NCBI RefSeq assembly: GCF_027409185.1
Contig: NC_084462.1
Coordinates: forward strand, 180,410,071-180,474,070
Length of the DNA: 64,000 nucleotides
Reading direction: 5' to 3'
Source: Cynocephalus volans
Lineage: Eukaryota; Chordata; Mammalia; Dermoptera; Cynocephalidae
This document shows, in pieces, positions 34,158-44,809 of the stretch (positions are counted from its first letter, which is position 1; the number at the start of each line of letters is the position of its first letter). Made by a program: the position numbers and the translations under genes. The notes below the pieces were generated by a model that was not told the origin of the DNA, did no database searches, and saw only the letters and a list, made by a program, of their open reading frames with translations.

Positions 34158-34590
34158 AGGACTGAGTAATATCCCGCTGTGTATATATACCACATTTTCC
34201 TTACCCACTCATCCATCGATGGACATTCAAGTTGGTTACATAGTTTGGCTATTGTAAATAGAGCTGCAATGAACATGGGAGTTCAGGTATCCCTTGGACA
34301 TGATGATTTCCATTCCTTTGGATATATAGCCAGTAGTGGGATTGCAGGATCATATGGTAGTTCTGTCTGTAGTTGTCTGAGAAATCTCCATAATGTTTTC
34401 CATAGTGGCTGTGCTAATTTGCAGTCCCACCAGCAGTGTAGAAGAGTTCCCCTTTCCCCACATCCTCGGCAGCATTTTTTATTCTTGGTCTTTTTAATAA
34501 TGGCCAATCTAACTGGGGTGAGATGATATCTCAATGTGGCTTTGATTTGCCTTACTGTGATGATTAGTGATGTTGAGCTTTTTTTCATGT
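34158..34590 (-). mobile_element. LINE-1 3' end (minus), second part
   Basis: Continuation of 33425-33726 into the ORF2 C-terminal region. A minus-strand open frame, 34283-34588, encodes the Cys-motif end of ORF2p ([18 protein letters not shown]). It is truncated at about 34590. Confidence 0.85.
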
Positions 34591-34687
34591 AAGTATGTGA
34601 TGTAATGCATATGTTAATTAGCTTGATTTAGCCATTCCACAATGTATACCTATAGCAAAACATCATGTTGTACACCACAAATATACA
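34591..34687 (+). mobile_element. LINE-1 3' UTR fragment (plus), probably end of L1-c
   Basis: GTTAATTAGCTTGATTTAGCC and the following CACAATGTATACCTATAGC block match old L1 3' UTR ends in plus orientation. The position fits the 3' remainder of L1-c after insertion of the minus-strand L1. Confidence 0.6.
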
Positions 34688-35005
34688 CAGATGCTCTTCA
34701 CTATGTGATGGGGTTATGTCCCAATAAAGCCATGGTAAGTTGAAGATATCCTAGGTCGGAAACGCATTTAATACACCTAACCAACCGAACATTATAGCTT
34801 AGCCTAGCCTACCTTAAACGTGCTCAGAGCACTTAACATTAGCCTACAGCTGAGCAAAGTCATCTAACACAAAGTCTGTTCTATAATAAGTTGTTGAATA
34901 TCTCAGGTAATTTATTGAATACTGTAGTGAAAGTGAAAAACAGAATGGATATTCAAAGTATGGTTTTTACAGAACGTGGGTCATTTTTGCGCCATCATAA
35001 AATAA
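34688..35005 (-). mobile_element. MER2-like Tigger MITE, copy 1
   Basis: Starts with the inverted repeat CAGATGCTCTTCACTATG and contains the family internal block CTAACCAACCGAACATTATAGC. Its reverse complement matches the copy at 61219-61531. Non-autonomous, with no coding sequence. The right end is degraded. Confidence 0.75.
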
Positions 35006-35019
35006 AAAAATCCATGTCC

Positions 35020-35160
35020 TGGGCACTTGCTCCTGCTGGGCATTTTACCTGCATCATCTCACTAAGTCCTCACAAACTAAGAGGAAGGTTGACATTAGAA
35101 CCCATTTTACAGATGAAGAAATTGAGGCTCAGAGACAGGAAGTAAGTTGCAGCCAGCCTG
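35020..35160 (-). repeat. MIR fragment
   Basis: Plus-strand reading CATTTTACAGATGAAGAAATTGAGGCTCAGAGA and the upstream ACCTGCATCATCTCACTAAGTCCTCACAA are the reverse complement of the MIR 3' half. Confidence 0.7.
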
Positions 35161-36020
35161 AGATGGAGCCAGCCACCGCCTAAGCCAGCTGGGAAGTGGG
35201 CAAGTTTCCTGTGGTGGGAGCTGGGGCTGAGACCTCCCTCTTTTGACCGAAGAGCCCCACAGGACCTCAGAGTGTGATAAATTCTGGATGACCCCCGTCT
35301 GCTCATCACACTCCTGAAGTCATCGTCGGGTGAGGTAGCAGCTGGAGCAAAGGCTTGGAGGTGGGACACACCCTTGTGTTCTGGGTGTGGCACAGGTCGG
35401 CAGCGGATGGACTGGGGAAGACCCCTGAGGGCCGGGGAGCCCTGTGAAACCATGAGGGATCAGGGTGTTTTCAGAAGGCTGCCTGTCTGCCCCACTGGGG
35501 GTGGTGGAGAAGAGGGAGGTGACAAAGCAGCCACAGGAGAGGCTGCAGCCTAGGCAGATGGGGCAGGGCCTGGGCAGACCAAGGAGAGAAACAGCTTCCA
35601 TAGGAGGAGGGTGGTCAGGTGTCTCCATGCTGTGAGAGGAGCCCTGGGAGGACATTGCTGGGGACGCTGATGGCAGTAGTGTGAGCAGAGCACAGGGGTA
35701 CGGTCTGGAGGCATAGGCGCACCTGCAAGGGTGGCAGGAGGAGGACTAGGGGCAGGGGTGAGTGTGCTCGGGCCTGTGAGGGAGACTCCAGCACCCATTT
35801 CCCAGATGAGGACAACAAGGCCCAAGCCCAGGACCCGGGAGGGGGCCGTGTGCCCCGGGATGTCAGCCCTGGGGCTACGGAGGCTTCCCAGACCCTTTTT
35901 TGGGAGGGCAGGGGCTGCCACCTTGCTCTCCGCTGCAGCAGGTCCGGGCAGGGCCTGAGAATGAGCATTTCTAAGAAGTTCCCAGGTGACACTGATAGTT
36001 CTGGTGCCGGGAACTACTTT
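35161..36020. other. GC-rich DNA without recognised gene
   Basis: GC-rich but CpG-poor. Overlapping open frames on the minus strand (35320-36035, up to 161 codons) are rich in Pro, Ser and Leu with no motif, and I regard them as chance frames. Confidence 0.45.
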
Positions 36021-36023
36021 GGG

Positions 36024-36322
36024 AACTGCTGACACAGAGAGAGAAAGGGAGACAGGTGGATGGACAGACAGGCAGAGACAGAGACAGATGGAGAGACAGA
36101 GGAACAGAGATGAAGACAGAGACGGATGGATAGAGAGAGAGAGACAAAGATGGGAAGAGGGACAGAGACATAGAGAGAGACAGAGACAAAGAGATACAGA
36201 GATATAGATATAAATGAAGACGGAAAGATAGACAAAAAGTGACAGAGACTGAGAGACAAAGATAGAGACAGAGATTGAAAGAGAGACACAGAGACAGCGA
36301 CAGAGAGAGACAGAGGGAGTCT
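36024..36322 (+). repeat. GA-rich simple repeat (GACAGA/GAGA)n
   Basis: About 300 bases of imperfect GACAGAGA, GGACAGA and AGAGAGAC units, purine-rich on this strand. Open frames on both strands here are artefacts of the repeat. Confidence 0.9.
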
Positions 36323-37540
36323 CAGCTATCAGTGTCCGGCTGATGCATCTTTTTGGCCTGGGCTGTGGATGAGGGAAGAACTGATGGGGAGCAGGAAGGC
36401 TGGGGACACCAGGGGGCAGCCAGGTCAGGGCCTGAGACTGTCATGTGAGAGCAGGCACCCCCAAATGCTACGTCTAGGAGTCTCTTTTACTGACACGGGA
36501 CAGTTGGTGTAGGTGCCCAGGCCTGCCACAGTGGTAGGGGCATGAGCTGGCGGGGGCATGGGGCGTGCTTTATGCCACCTGCAGTCCTCAGGCCAACTGG
36601 TGGGTGGCCGCAGACATGTTCCTTGTGGGCTCAGAAAGAGCCCTTTATGGTGGCTGGCTCACTCTGCCATTATTAGAGGCGCAGTTGGGCTCAGCAGCCT
36701 CAGGCCACCAGTCGCAGCCGCCTGTCTGGAGAGGCCAGCTCTACCCTGCTCTTCCCTTTATCGCAGGCCTGTGCTGATGGTGGACACATTCCCAAGCAAA
36801 GCAAGGTGAGCTCTGCTCCCGGAACTTTTGGGTCTCAGCCTGGAGCCACTTTCCCAGGCTGACCCTGGTGGCCCAGGGCCCTGTGGGCAGGTAGCCATGA
36901 CCTCAGCTCACCCCGGGGAGGGGGGCAGTCACGTCTCCTGTCTGGCCCAGTGGCCCCCCTCGGTGAGTATAATTGGCAGGGACACAAGGAGGGTTTTGTT
37001 GACCCCTTGGTGAGGGCAGGCACAGGGGGTGGGGGGGTGCTGGCCCCTTTCATCTCCTACATCCCCAATTACCCCTTTCTTTGGCCTAGACCAAGATTCT
37101 TTTAAATAGCAACAGTCAAGGGGCCAAGGGGGACTGAGGGGACATGGGGACTCTGAGGCTGCTCACAAAGGAGTGAACATTTGCCCCTGGAGACAGGAAC
37201 AAAGAGACTCTGCTGGGGGTTAAAAATAGATGTCTGGTGGGAGAGGTCCAGCCCTGCCACCTGGCTGGGGACACCGTGAGCCTCCTCTCAGAGACCAACC
37301 CTCCCCCCCACAGGTATATACCTGAGGGTGTTCTGGAAGAGACAGCTCTGCAAAGGGGGAGGCAGTGGCCAGCGTGGCAGGTGGTGGCTGGCAGCGTCCC
37401 TCCTCCACACCCAAGGGCAGCCAAAAGGCCACCTTCCCGCACACTTCCTCTTGCTGCCTAGGAGAGCCAGGGCCCTGTCCTCTGCCTTCCCTATGCCCTG
37501 TGGGCCTCTCACAGCAGTGACCACCTGTGGCAACAGGATA
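36323..37540. other. GC-rich DNA, nothing recognised
   Basis: No repeat family or exon could be supported. Short frames overlap on both strands without motifs. Confidence 0.45.
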
Positions 37541-37960
37541 AAGGTCCCCCAATGGTGTCCATGTCCTCATCCCTAGAACCTGTGGACATGTTGCCTCACA
37601 TGTTAAAAGGGGCTTTGCAGATTTGGTTAAGGTTAAGGTCCCTGAGATGGGAAGACAATTCTGGATCTTCCTGGTGGGCTCAGCGTTGTCACAAGGGTCC
37701 TTATAAGAGAGAGGCAGAGGTCAGAGTGATGAGGGCCACGAGCCAAGGAATGTGGGTGGCTTCTAGAAGCTGAAGAAGGCTGGCGAGTGGACTCCCCAGA
37801 GCCTCAGAGGAAAGCATCCCTGCCCTCAGCTTGACTTTAGGAAAGCCACGTGGACTTCTGACCTCCAGAAGGGTACGATAATAAGTGTGTGGTGGCTTAA
37901 GCCACAGAGTTTGTGGTTGCTTGTTACAGCAGCAACAGGAACCTCACAGTCGTCCGTCAG
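37541..37960 (+). mobile_element. Old MaLR-like LTR
   Basis: Ordered blocks TCCATGTCCTCATCCCTAGAACC, TTTGCAGATTTGGTTAAGG, AAGGGTCCTTATAAGAG, GACCTCCAGAAGGGTA and TTAAGCCACAGAGTTTGTGG are those of MLT1-like LTRs. Diverged; ends approximate. Confidence 0.7.
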
Positions 37961-40300
37961 GCCCACCCCAGGTCCTCCCAGGACACCAGACTGCCCCGCA
38001 CCCCTGTCCCTGGGGCGAGGCCAGGTGCACGGCCACATGGGAAGTCCAGGGCTTCTGCTCAAGCCCCAGACTCTCCTCTCTGAATAATGGGGCAGCTTTT
38101 CCCTGGGGGAAGGTCTGGGAGAGCGACAGGCGGCTCCCAGCAGGGCTCTCTCTGGTGGGAGTTTGATGGGTGTTGTCTGAACAGCTGAATGACCGCACAG
38201 CGGCCAGCACAGGGACAGTGCCTGTGGCTGAGGGCCTCAGGATTCAGGCAGTCAATCACAGGGGAGGTGCTGACAGCATTTTTGACCCCTTTCAAGCTCA
38301 AAACCCAAACAACACTGGCCTCCCAGATTCAACTCCAAAGTCACCACAGTTGCCTGGGCTCCAAAGCTCTGCTGTAAAGCTCGGGATGGGGGCAGCAGGG
38401 CTTGGCTGGCAGAACCAGACATGCTCCAGGGCCCAGGCACTGGCCCTCCCAGGAGGTGCGGAGCCAGGCCATGCACTTCCTTCCGGAGCTGTGGCCTCTA
38501 GCTGTAAGACTCAAAGGAAATTCAAAGAGAATCTCCCAGAGAGGCCCTTGGGGAGCAAACATGTCCCCAAAATGAGATTTGGGGCAGAGCAGCACAGGGG
38601 GAACATGGGCAGTCAGGATGCCGGAGGGCCCAGCTTCAACTGGAGGACACCGAAGGGGACGGGAGCCTTCGACGGGATCACGTGTCCATCCCTGCAGGTA
38701 AGATGTCTGCCAGTCACAGGGTGCTTCGTCCCTGGGGCAGTGGTGGTCTGGTGAGCTGCAGGCCACGGCCACCCCAGCACTCTCTGGGCAGCTCGCAGGA
38801 TGGTTTGGGCATGGTCCCCGCGTCAGCCCTCCTGATCGCCTGGGTGGGGACATCTACAACCTCCCGGTGGGGAAAGAAAGGCTGAGCAGAGGGTCCGACA
38901 GGCCTGGGTGCGTGTCCTGGCTCCCTAGTATGCTCTGGGATCACATCGCTCACCTCTCTCAGAGCGTCTTTCCCCAAACTTTGGCCTGCGGCAGATGTCC
39001 AGCCCCACCTGCCCAGAGCCCGCTGTCCCCCTCAGGGCACTGCCCTTACTTGTCATTTCTCATCCCATGTCCGTGGGCCCCATTTGACTGTGTGATCCCT
39101 GAGGCCAGGCTCTGGGTTAGCTTCTAGCACGACCACCCACACGGGCTCCCTTCCCATCCCGGCTCTCACCTGTGCTGGTTTCCCTCTGCACTGAGGAGGA
39201 ACCCAAACCCGGTGTCCAGGTCTGCATGGCCCTGTGTGCACGATCACCTGGTGGCTGCTCCATCTGCCTCATTCTGCCGGCTTCCTGCAAGCAAATGCGA
39301 GAACACGGGCAGTTGGGATCGAGGAGGGCTCAGCTTCAATTGGAGAATATCTAAAATAATTTACTGAATTAGCTGAAATCAGGACCTGAGATGCTGAGAG
39401 CAGAGAAGTTGGGTGATTTGTACATGGAAAAACTAAGGCTGTTTTCCTCGATGCAGTGACCACCACTGGAGGAGAGGAGAAGGTGGCCCTGGCTCCCAAG
39501 ACCTGTCTCACAGTGAGGCGATGTCCCCTGTGGTCCCGGCGCTGGATGAGACGCTGGAGTCTGTGATGTGGCAGTGGCAGCTCCCAGCCCCCAGCAGCCC
39601 CTTAGCTGTGGGCCACTTGGAAGTCCTTGGGGGGCATCTGGAAGTTTTGTTTAAGGGGTGCAGCTGCTCAGCTGGGAGATCTATCAAAGGTATTTCCAAG
39701 CTGCTTCCACAGATCACAAACTTTTTGGAGTTCAAGGATGCAGAGGCATCTAACATGTGGGAGTTCTATGGCTCCCAAGATTTTCTTTTCTCAAAGAAGA
39801 ACAGCTGAATGCATGAACAGAATGGTAAACTGCAGTGGTTAAATGCACACACTCATGCTGGCCCCTTGGATCTGTGCAGGCAGCCGTTCTGGGGGACCAT
39901 CTGTGAGCAACCCAAGACACTTCTCCCTTCCCATGGTGAGCACTCCAAGTGCAGGACACCCAACACTCTCAGTGAAACTGAGGTCACATTTTCAGAGTCA
40001 CAGTTTCTGATGTGAGGACTTGGTCTCTGTGTGCAGGCTGCTGCCACCTTTGTGTGCAAATCTCTGCATCCAGGTCACCTCTCAGAGCTGGCCCAAGGAA
40101 CCAGCTGACCTGATAGCGAACAGTGAACAGAGCCTCACTTGCCTGGGCTTGTCGGCCTAAGGGCACAAATCCTGCCACGCTCCTGAGCTTTGTCTCAGGC
40201 AAGACTTTGATACTGTCTGTCATTCCTCTGGCTCCATCTTCTTCCCCACAAAACCTCCGGAATTGAAGCTGAGTTGCATGTACCATTTATTGGGGGAGAA
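37961..40300. other. GC-rich DNA, no gene supported
   Basis: The longest open frame, 38170-38754 on the plus strand (194 codons), has no recognisable domain, no start context support and competing frames on the other strand. Nothing else was recognised. Confidence 0.45.
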
Positions 40301-40319
40301 GGGCTGGAAGGCTCAATCC

Positions 40320-40500
40320 TCCAGGATCAAGTGCTGTCCGTCTGTCATTTGTAATCTGACCTTGGGAGAATATTTTCCTCTCTGACTCATAGTTTTCCTG
40401 TCTGAAATGGGGACAATGCTCACTCCAGGTTGATGTATAAGGGTTAAAGCAAGGCATGAAAATGTTTTGCAAAATGTGAAGGACCGTAAAAATGATAATT
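40320..40500 (+). repeat. MIR fragment
   Basis: Sense-strand MIR features: CTGACCTTGGGAGAATATTTTCC, TCATAGTTTTCCTGTCTGAAATGGGG, then a GTATAAGGGTTAAAGC block. Confidence 0.7.
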
Positions 40501-40770
40501 GTGGTTGTCCTTCTTATAGGTGACTGATTCTCAGCAGCACATGACGGCCACCTTAAGAGACTTACTTTCCTTCCCTTTCATTTTGCTCATGACTTTGGAG
40601 GACTGAAGAAGTCCACACCAGAAGGATCTTGTGAGGTTCTTAAGCCTGGGCTAAAGCCCGGAAAGGCTGGGTCGCCATCCAGTGGCACAGGGCTGAAACT
40701 CTGCCTCTCCCTCCCTTCCTCTCATCCCTGTCTCCCTACCTCCATTTCTCTACTCATTCATTCATCCACT

Positions 40771-40862
40771 CATCTGTCCATCCATCCATCCATCCATCCA
40801 TCCATCCATCCATCCATCCATCCATGCATCTACTTTTCCAACCACCCGTCCATCCATCCACC
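40771..40862 (+). repeat. (CATC)n microsatellite
   Basis: About 15 near-perfect CATC/TCCA units at 40776-40826, with degraded units on both sides. On the minus strand it gives an open frame of WMDG repeats that is not a gene. Confidence 0.95.
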
Positions 40863-41329
40863 CTCCGCCACTCCTCCCGGCATGCACAAACGCTTCCTCT
40901 GTGTTGGGCACAGGGAACCCAGACCGAGTCAGACCCACCTCCCCCGGAGGAGCATCTGGACTGCCATAGGAGACCTCAACTATCCACAGAATCTCAAAAC
41001 GGGGAACAGGTATGGGGGAACCCACAGTGGAGGTGGGATTATACAGGGGCTTGTACATGGCTCTGAAGAGAGGGACTTCAGCTTCTGTCTGTGAAGAACT
41101 TGCAGCTGTCCAAAGGGCTAGAGAATCTGAGCACGTCCTCTGTCCCTCGCCCACCCTGGCGTCTTCCGTCTCTGCTGAGACAAAAGCTGCCTTCACTCTG
41201 CAATTTAATTCCAGTTCCCGTAGCGCCGCCGTTTCTAGCCTCGAAGACAAAGATAAAAACATCATAATAACCACAGCAAGACGAAAAATAATAACAATCC
41301 CCAGCCTGAAAAAAAAAGAAAAAAAATGA

Positions 41330-41640
41330 GATGCTGTCGCTTACATCTCGATAAATTGTAAAATTTATCTTCTTGTGCCAATCTCTCCCTTCTCTATTTC
41401 ATTTACAGAGGATTTTTTAATAAAAAAAAAGTTGATAAAAATCAAAGCAACATAATCAAAATAGAAAAGTTTGACATTTATAGATGTTGTTTATTACTTT
41501 AGTGATTTAAAGTATTAAAAAGGCACACCAAAATTAGTTTCTTATCAAATGTCAAATTTTCATCAAGCTCTCGCCTACAAACTATCTAAACTTCGTTGTT
41601 TGGAAAAAAGGTGACTGTCTGTGAGGATGTGGGAAGAGTC
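41330..41640. other. AT-rich DNA, nothing recognised
   Basis: AT-rich stretch with A runs. No repeat family or gene could be supported. Confidence 0.4.
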
Positions 41641-42369
41641 CCCGAAGACCTGCAGTGATGTTTTTCCCACATCATTGCTCCACGAAAAACATTAACGTGT
41701 CATGTTGTCTTCCTAATAGTCTTCAAGAAGGAGCCAACTTTTCTTTTTTTTTTCCCCTTTCCACAGACAGATCTGTTGTTGATCTTGTGTATTCTGTAAA
41801 ACATATACTAGATGGAAACTGCAGCAGTAGAAAAGTCTTCTGACCTTGGCCTAGTCCAGACTTCCTCAAACTTCAGTCTTGGCCCTGAATAAGCAGATCT
41901 CTTCCACACGTACAGGTATGCAAAGAAAAACATTCTCTTTGCATCTCAGGAGCAGCAGCAGCCCTGGGAGTTACCAAAGGCAGGGTCTCAGGTTGGAGAG
42001 TTTGATTATCTGGAGCAGAGAGGTGCTTACACTAGTTTAAGCAAGAAGGGGGAATGCACTGTAAGGAGGCTGGTCCTCCCAGGGCACAGTGAACATGGAA
42101 CATCTTGGAGCCAGGAACATCCCCTGGAGCATGAAAAAAGTTGGGCGTGGCTGGGACGTGATGAGGGCCGGTTTCTCCTGCTTAGAGATGAACACCTGGT
42201 TGCTCCAATGGAGCTGGCTCTGTAGCAGGAGGCCAGGGGTGCAGCCCTGCTTGGCTGTTCCTCTTAACCATCATGAACGTGTTTGTCAGGGGCAGAGACA
42301 GGGGAGTCAGAGGAGGTGGGGTTTGTATCCATTTTATGCCACCCCATACCTTGTCCTGGTCCAGATCAC

Positions 42370-42470
42370 TTCCCCCTGAGTCTTAGTCTTCCAAAGATTT
42401 GATCTCCCTTGGCCTCAGTTTTCTTATCTGTAAAAGAAGCAGAATGATCCCCCAGCCCAAAGGAGTGCAA
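42370..42470 (+). repeat. MIR fragment
   Basis: CTTGGCCTCAGTTTTCTTATCTGTAAAAG is the diagnostic MIR core, followed by a GCAGAATGATCCC block. Confidence 0.75.
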
Positions 42471-44164
42471 GAACCAAATATTCATTCTTCCTGCTTCTGA
42501 GGTCCCCTCTAGTTTGGGGAACCTATAAATCTGTGGCTGAGTGGGATATGAGCTCAGGATCCACTGCCCCCGAGGGGTCTTTCTCTGCCCCCCACCTAGC
42601 CCCGCCAGTAGCATCTGGGTGCGGCAGTGAGGCCCAGGACACAAGCTGCAAGTTCTGCTCCTCTCTGCCCCGACCACACTCCCCCTCAACCCCACAGCCC
42701 CAAGGAAAGGCTACATTCTAAATTCCAGAAACTTCTGAGGGCAGTTGTGTCTTCTCCAGAGCCAAATCTCTTGAGAATGCTCTTAGCTGGACAGCTGGAG
42801 GAAGGGAGACAGGGAAGAGAGCACTGCCAGGAGGCCCAGCATTTCCAGATGATTAGAGGAAGGGAAGCAAGTGATATTGCTTGTCCTCGAAAAATCTAGG
42901 CAAACAGCCGTCAGGGAAATTTATTCTCGTGAAAGTAGCATGAAGAAGAAACGAGGAAAGGAGTCCACTAATGCCAGGACAGACAGGAGAAGCATAGCAA
43001 GGACAATCAAGGACAGGTTGGCCCTGGCCCTCTTATAAACAGGCCCGAGGACTCACCCTCGACTGTGCGAGTGTCCCAGGCAGCTCAGGAAACAGAACAC
43101 CAGCACCAGGGCACGGGCAGGTGCAGGTAGGTGCATTTCATCTGGAGGGATCTCCATGTGCCGTGGAGATTCAAAGGAGCAGAAATAATCTCTGACTTTG
43201 GGTTTAGAAAATGTATTATACTCAGGGACAGCTAGAGACTATATACACCGTGCCACATTAAGGAAGTTCTGATAGACTCTAACAAACAAAACCTGCAATC
43301 TTGGTGGTTTCGCATGACACCGTTATGCCTTGTCTCCTGAACAGTTCAATGTGGTGCTCCTGCCAGCAGGGGACCCTCCCCTAGGGGTGACTTGGGACCC
43401 AGGCCCCCTCCACCTTGTGGCTCTGCCATTCCCTGGGGCATCAGAGTCATCCATGTGCAGCTGACAGGTGAGAAACAGCACTGGGGACAGTCTGGCCCTG
43501 TCTTGGAAACCCCAGCCTGGACGTCATGTCATTTCCACTTAACCTTGTGAGAAAAAGCACGTGCCCACGCCTGGAAGTGAGGGGTGCTCAGAGTGGACTC
43601 TGCCCTTGAAGCCACATCTCAGCAGCAACTCTGTGCCATGGGGGCAAGAGGGGCATGCAGTTTTGCAGCCCTCTTCTTCTGGAACCCCTCTGTTGCTGGG
43701 ATAACCAGATGCCCCCCCTTGACCATGCACTTTCTGGTGACCCTCTGAGATGACTTATTGGGCAGAGGTGCTAGTATGGGGTCAATTAAAGTCTGGGACA
43801 GTGTCCCGAAACCGTGATCTCTGCAGTGTATTGATCATCGCAGTCCTCCAAATACTTGAGGGAGAGCAGATGAGAAACCAGCAGATTCACACAGCAGGAG
43901 GTTCTGCCAAGAGGAAGGAGTCAGGGCCACCCAGAAGGACAGGGCCACGGCCAGGGTGGGAGTCTGCAGCGACTGGGCTGGTTGGGCTCTGCTGGCTGTG
44001 CTGGGGGAGACAGAGGAGGCAGTTGGGCCCAAGGGGCAGTGAGTCTGGGAGCAAGGCCGGAGTAGAAGGACCTTCTCCTGCTGGTGACAAGTACTCTCTC
44101 CTTGACCAAACTTTTCTCAGGTTCCTCTGAGCCCTCGTCTTGATGAGACCTTGACCTTGGCCTC
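42471..44164. other. GC-richer DNA, no gene supported
   Basis: Mixed-composition sequence without a recognised exon. The open frames (for example 43750-44130) have no motif. Confidence 0.4.
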
Positions 44165-44179
44165 TTGAGCCCAGTTTTA
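44165..44179. repeat. L1 target-site duplication, left (15 bp)
   Basis: TTGAGCCCAGTTTTA here is repeated exactly at 44795-44809 on the other side of the L1. Confidence 0.9.
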
Positions 44180-44241
44180 TTTTTATTTTTTATTTTATTT
44201 ATTTATTTATTTTAATTTAATTTTATTTATTTATTTATTTT

Positions 44242-44270
44242 AGCAAGTAGCTGCCCATGTGCTATAATGC
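44242..44270 (-). other. Candidate L1 3'-transduced sequence
   Basis: The 29 bp between the two A-rich tails do not match the L1 3' UTR of the sister copies. They lie inside the target duplications. They probably come from the flank of the source L1, read through its weak poly(A) signal. Confidence 0.65.
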
Positions 44271-44330
44271 TTTTTTTTTTTTTTAAGTTTTATTTTGTCG
44301 ATATACATTGTGGCTCATTATTGCTCCCCA

Positions 44331-44726
44331 TCACCAATACCTCCCTCCCTTCTCCCTCGCCCTCTCCCCCCCAACAATGTCCTTTCTGTTTGCTTGTTGT
44401 ATCAACTTCAAGTAGTTGTGGTTGTTATATCTTCTCCCCCCCCCCCCCGGTGTGTGTGTGTGTGTGAATTTATATATTAATTTTTCTCTCCCACCAATAA
44501 GTGAGAATAAGTGGTATTTCTCTTTCTGTGCCTGACTTGTTTCACTTAATATAATTCTCTCAAGGTCCATCCATGTTGTTGCAAATGGCAGTATTTCATT
44601 CGTTTTCATAGCTGAGTAGTATTCCATTGTGTAGATGTACCACATTTTCCGTATCCACTTATCTGATGATGGACATTTGGGCTGGTTCCAACTCTTGGCT
44701 ATTGTAAAGAGTGCTGCGATGAACAC
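44331..44726 (-). pseudogene. L1 ORF2p C-terminal scrap
   Basis: 131 codons covering the last part of ORF2p ([20 protein letters not shown]). The normal TAA stop after IGG is lost here too (GGGAGAGAAAAA in place of GGGAGCTAA). The frame runs through the CA repeat into the 3' UTR. Not functional. Confidence 0.85.
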
Positions 44727-44794
44727 TGGGGAACAGGTATACCTTCGACTTGATGATTTCCATTCCTCTGGGTATATTCCCAGCAGTGGGATAG

Positions 44795-44809
44795 TTGAGC
44801 CCAGTTTTA
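44795..44809. repeat. L1 target-site duplication, right (15 bp)
   Basis: Exact copy of 44165-44179. Confidence 0.9.

Larger units (their letters stand above)
44180..44794 (-). mobile_element. Young 5'-truncated LINE-1 with 3' transduction
   Basis: A short minus-strand copy of the same young family as 800-2419. In its own sense it has the ORF2 end (minus-strand open frame 44331-44726), the 3' UTR with a shortened CA repeat and C/G run, a first poly(A) (T run at 44271-44284), 29 bp of non-L1 sequence (44242-44270), and a second TAAA-rich tail (44180-44241). Perfect 15-bp target duplications flank everything, including the extra piece, so it inserted as one unit. Confidence 0.9.

Noticed and set aside
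33425..34590. Twin-priming inversion of L1-c
   Set aside because: In twin priming the inverted piece lies 5' of the 3' piece. Here the inverted part is the 3' end of another L1, and plus-strand 3' UTR follows, so a separate insertion fits better.
35320..36035. Three overlapping minus-strand frames of 111-161 codons
   Set aside because: Pro/Ser/Leu-rich without motifs, in CpG-poor GC-rich sequence; no sign of constraint.
36014..36289. Ser/Leu-rich minus-strand frame
   Set aside because: Product of the GA-rich simple repeat.
38170..38754. 194-codon plus-strand open frame
   Set aside because: GC-rich region with overlapping frames on both strands, no domain or motif, no splice or promoter support.
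40762..41274. 170-codon minus-strand frame ending in WMDG repeats
   Set aside because: Runs into the (CATC)n microsatellite; the repeat gives the open frame.
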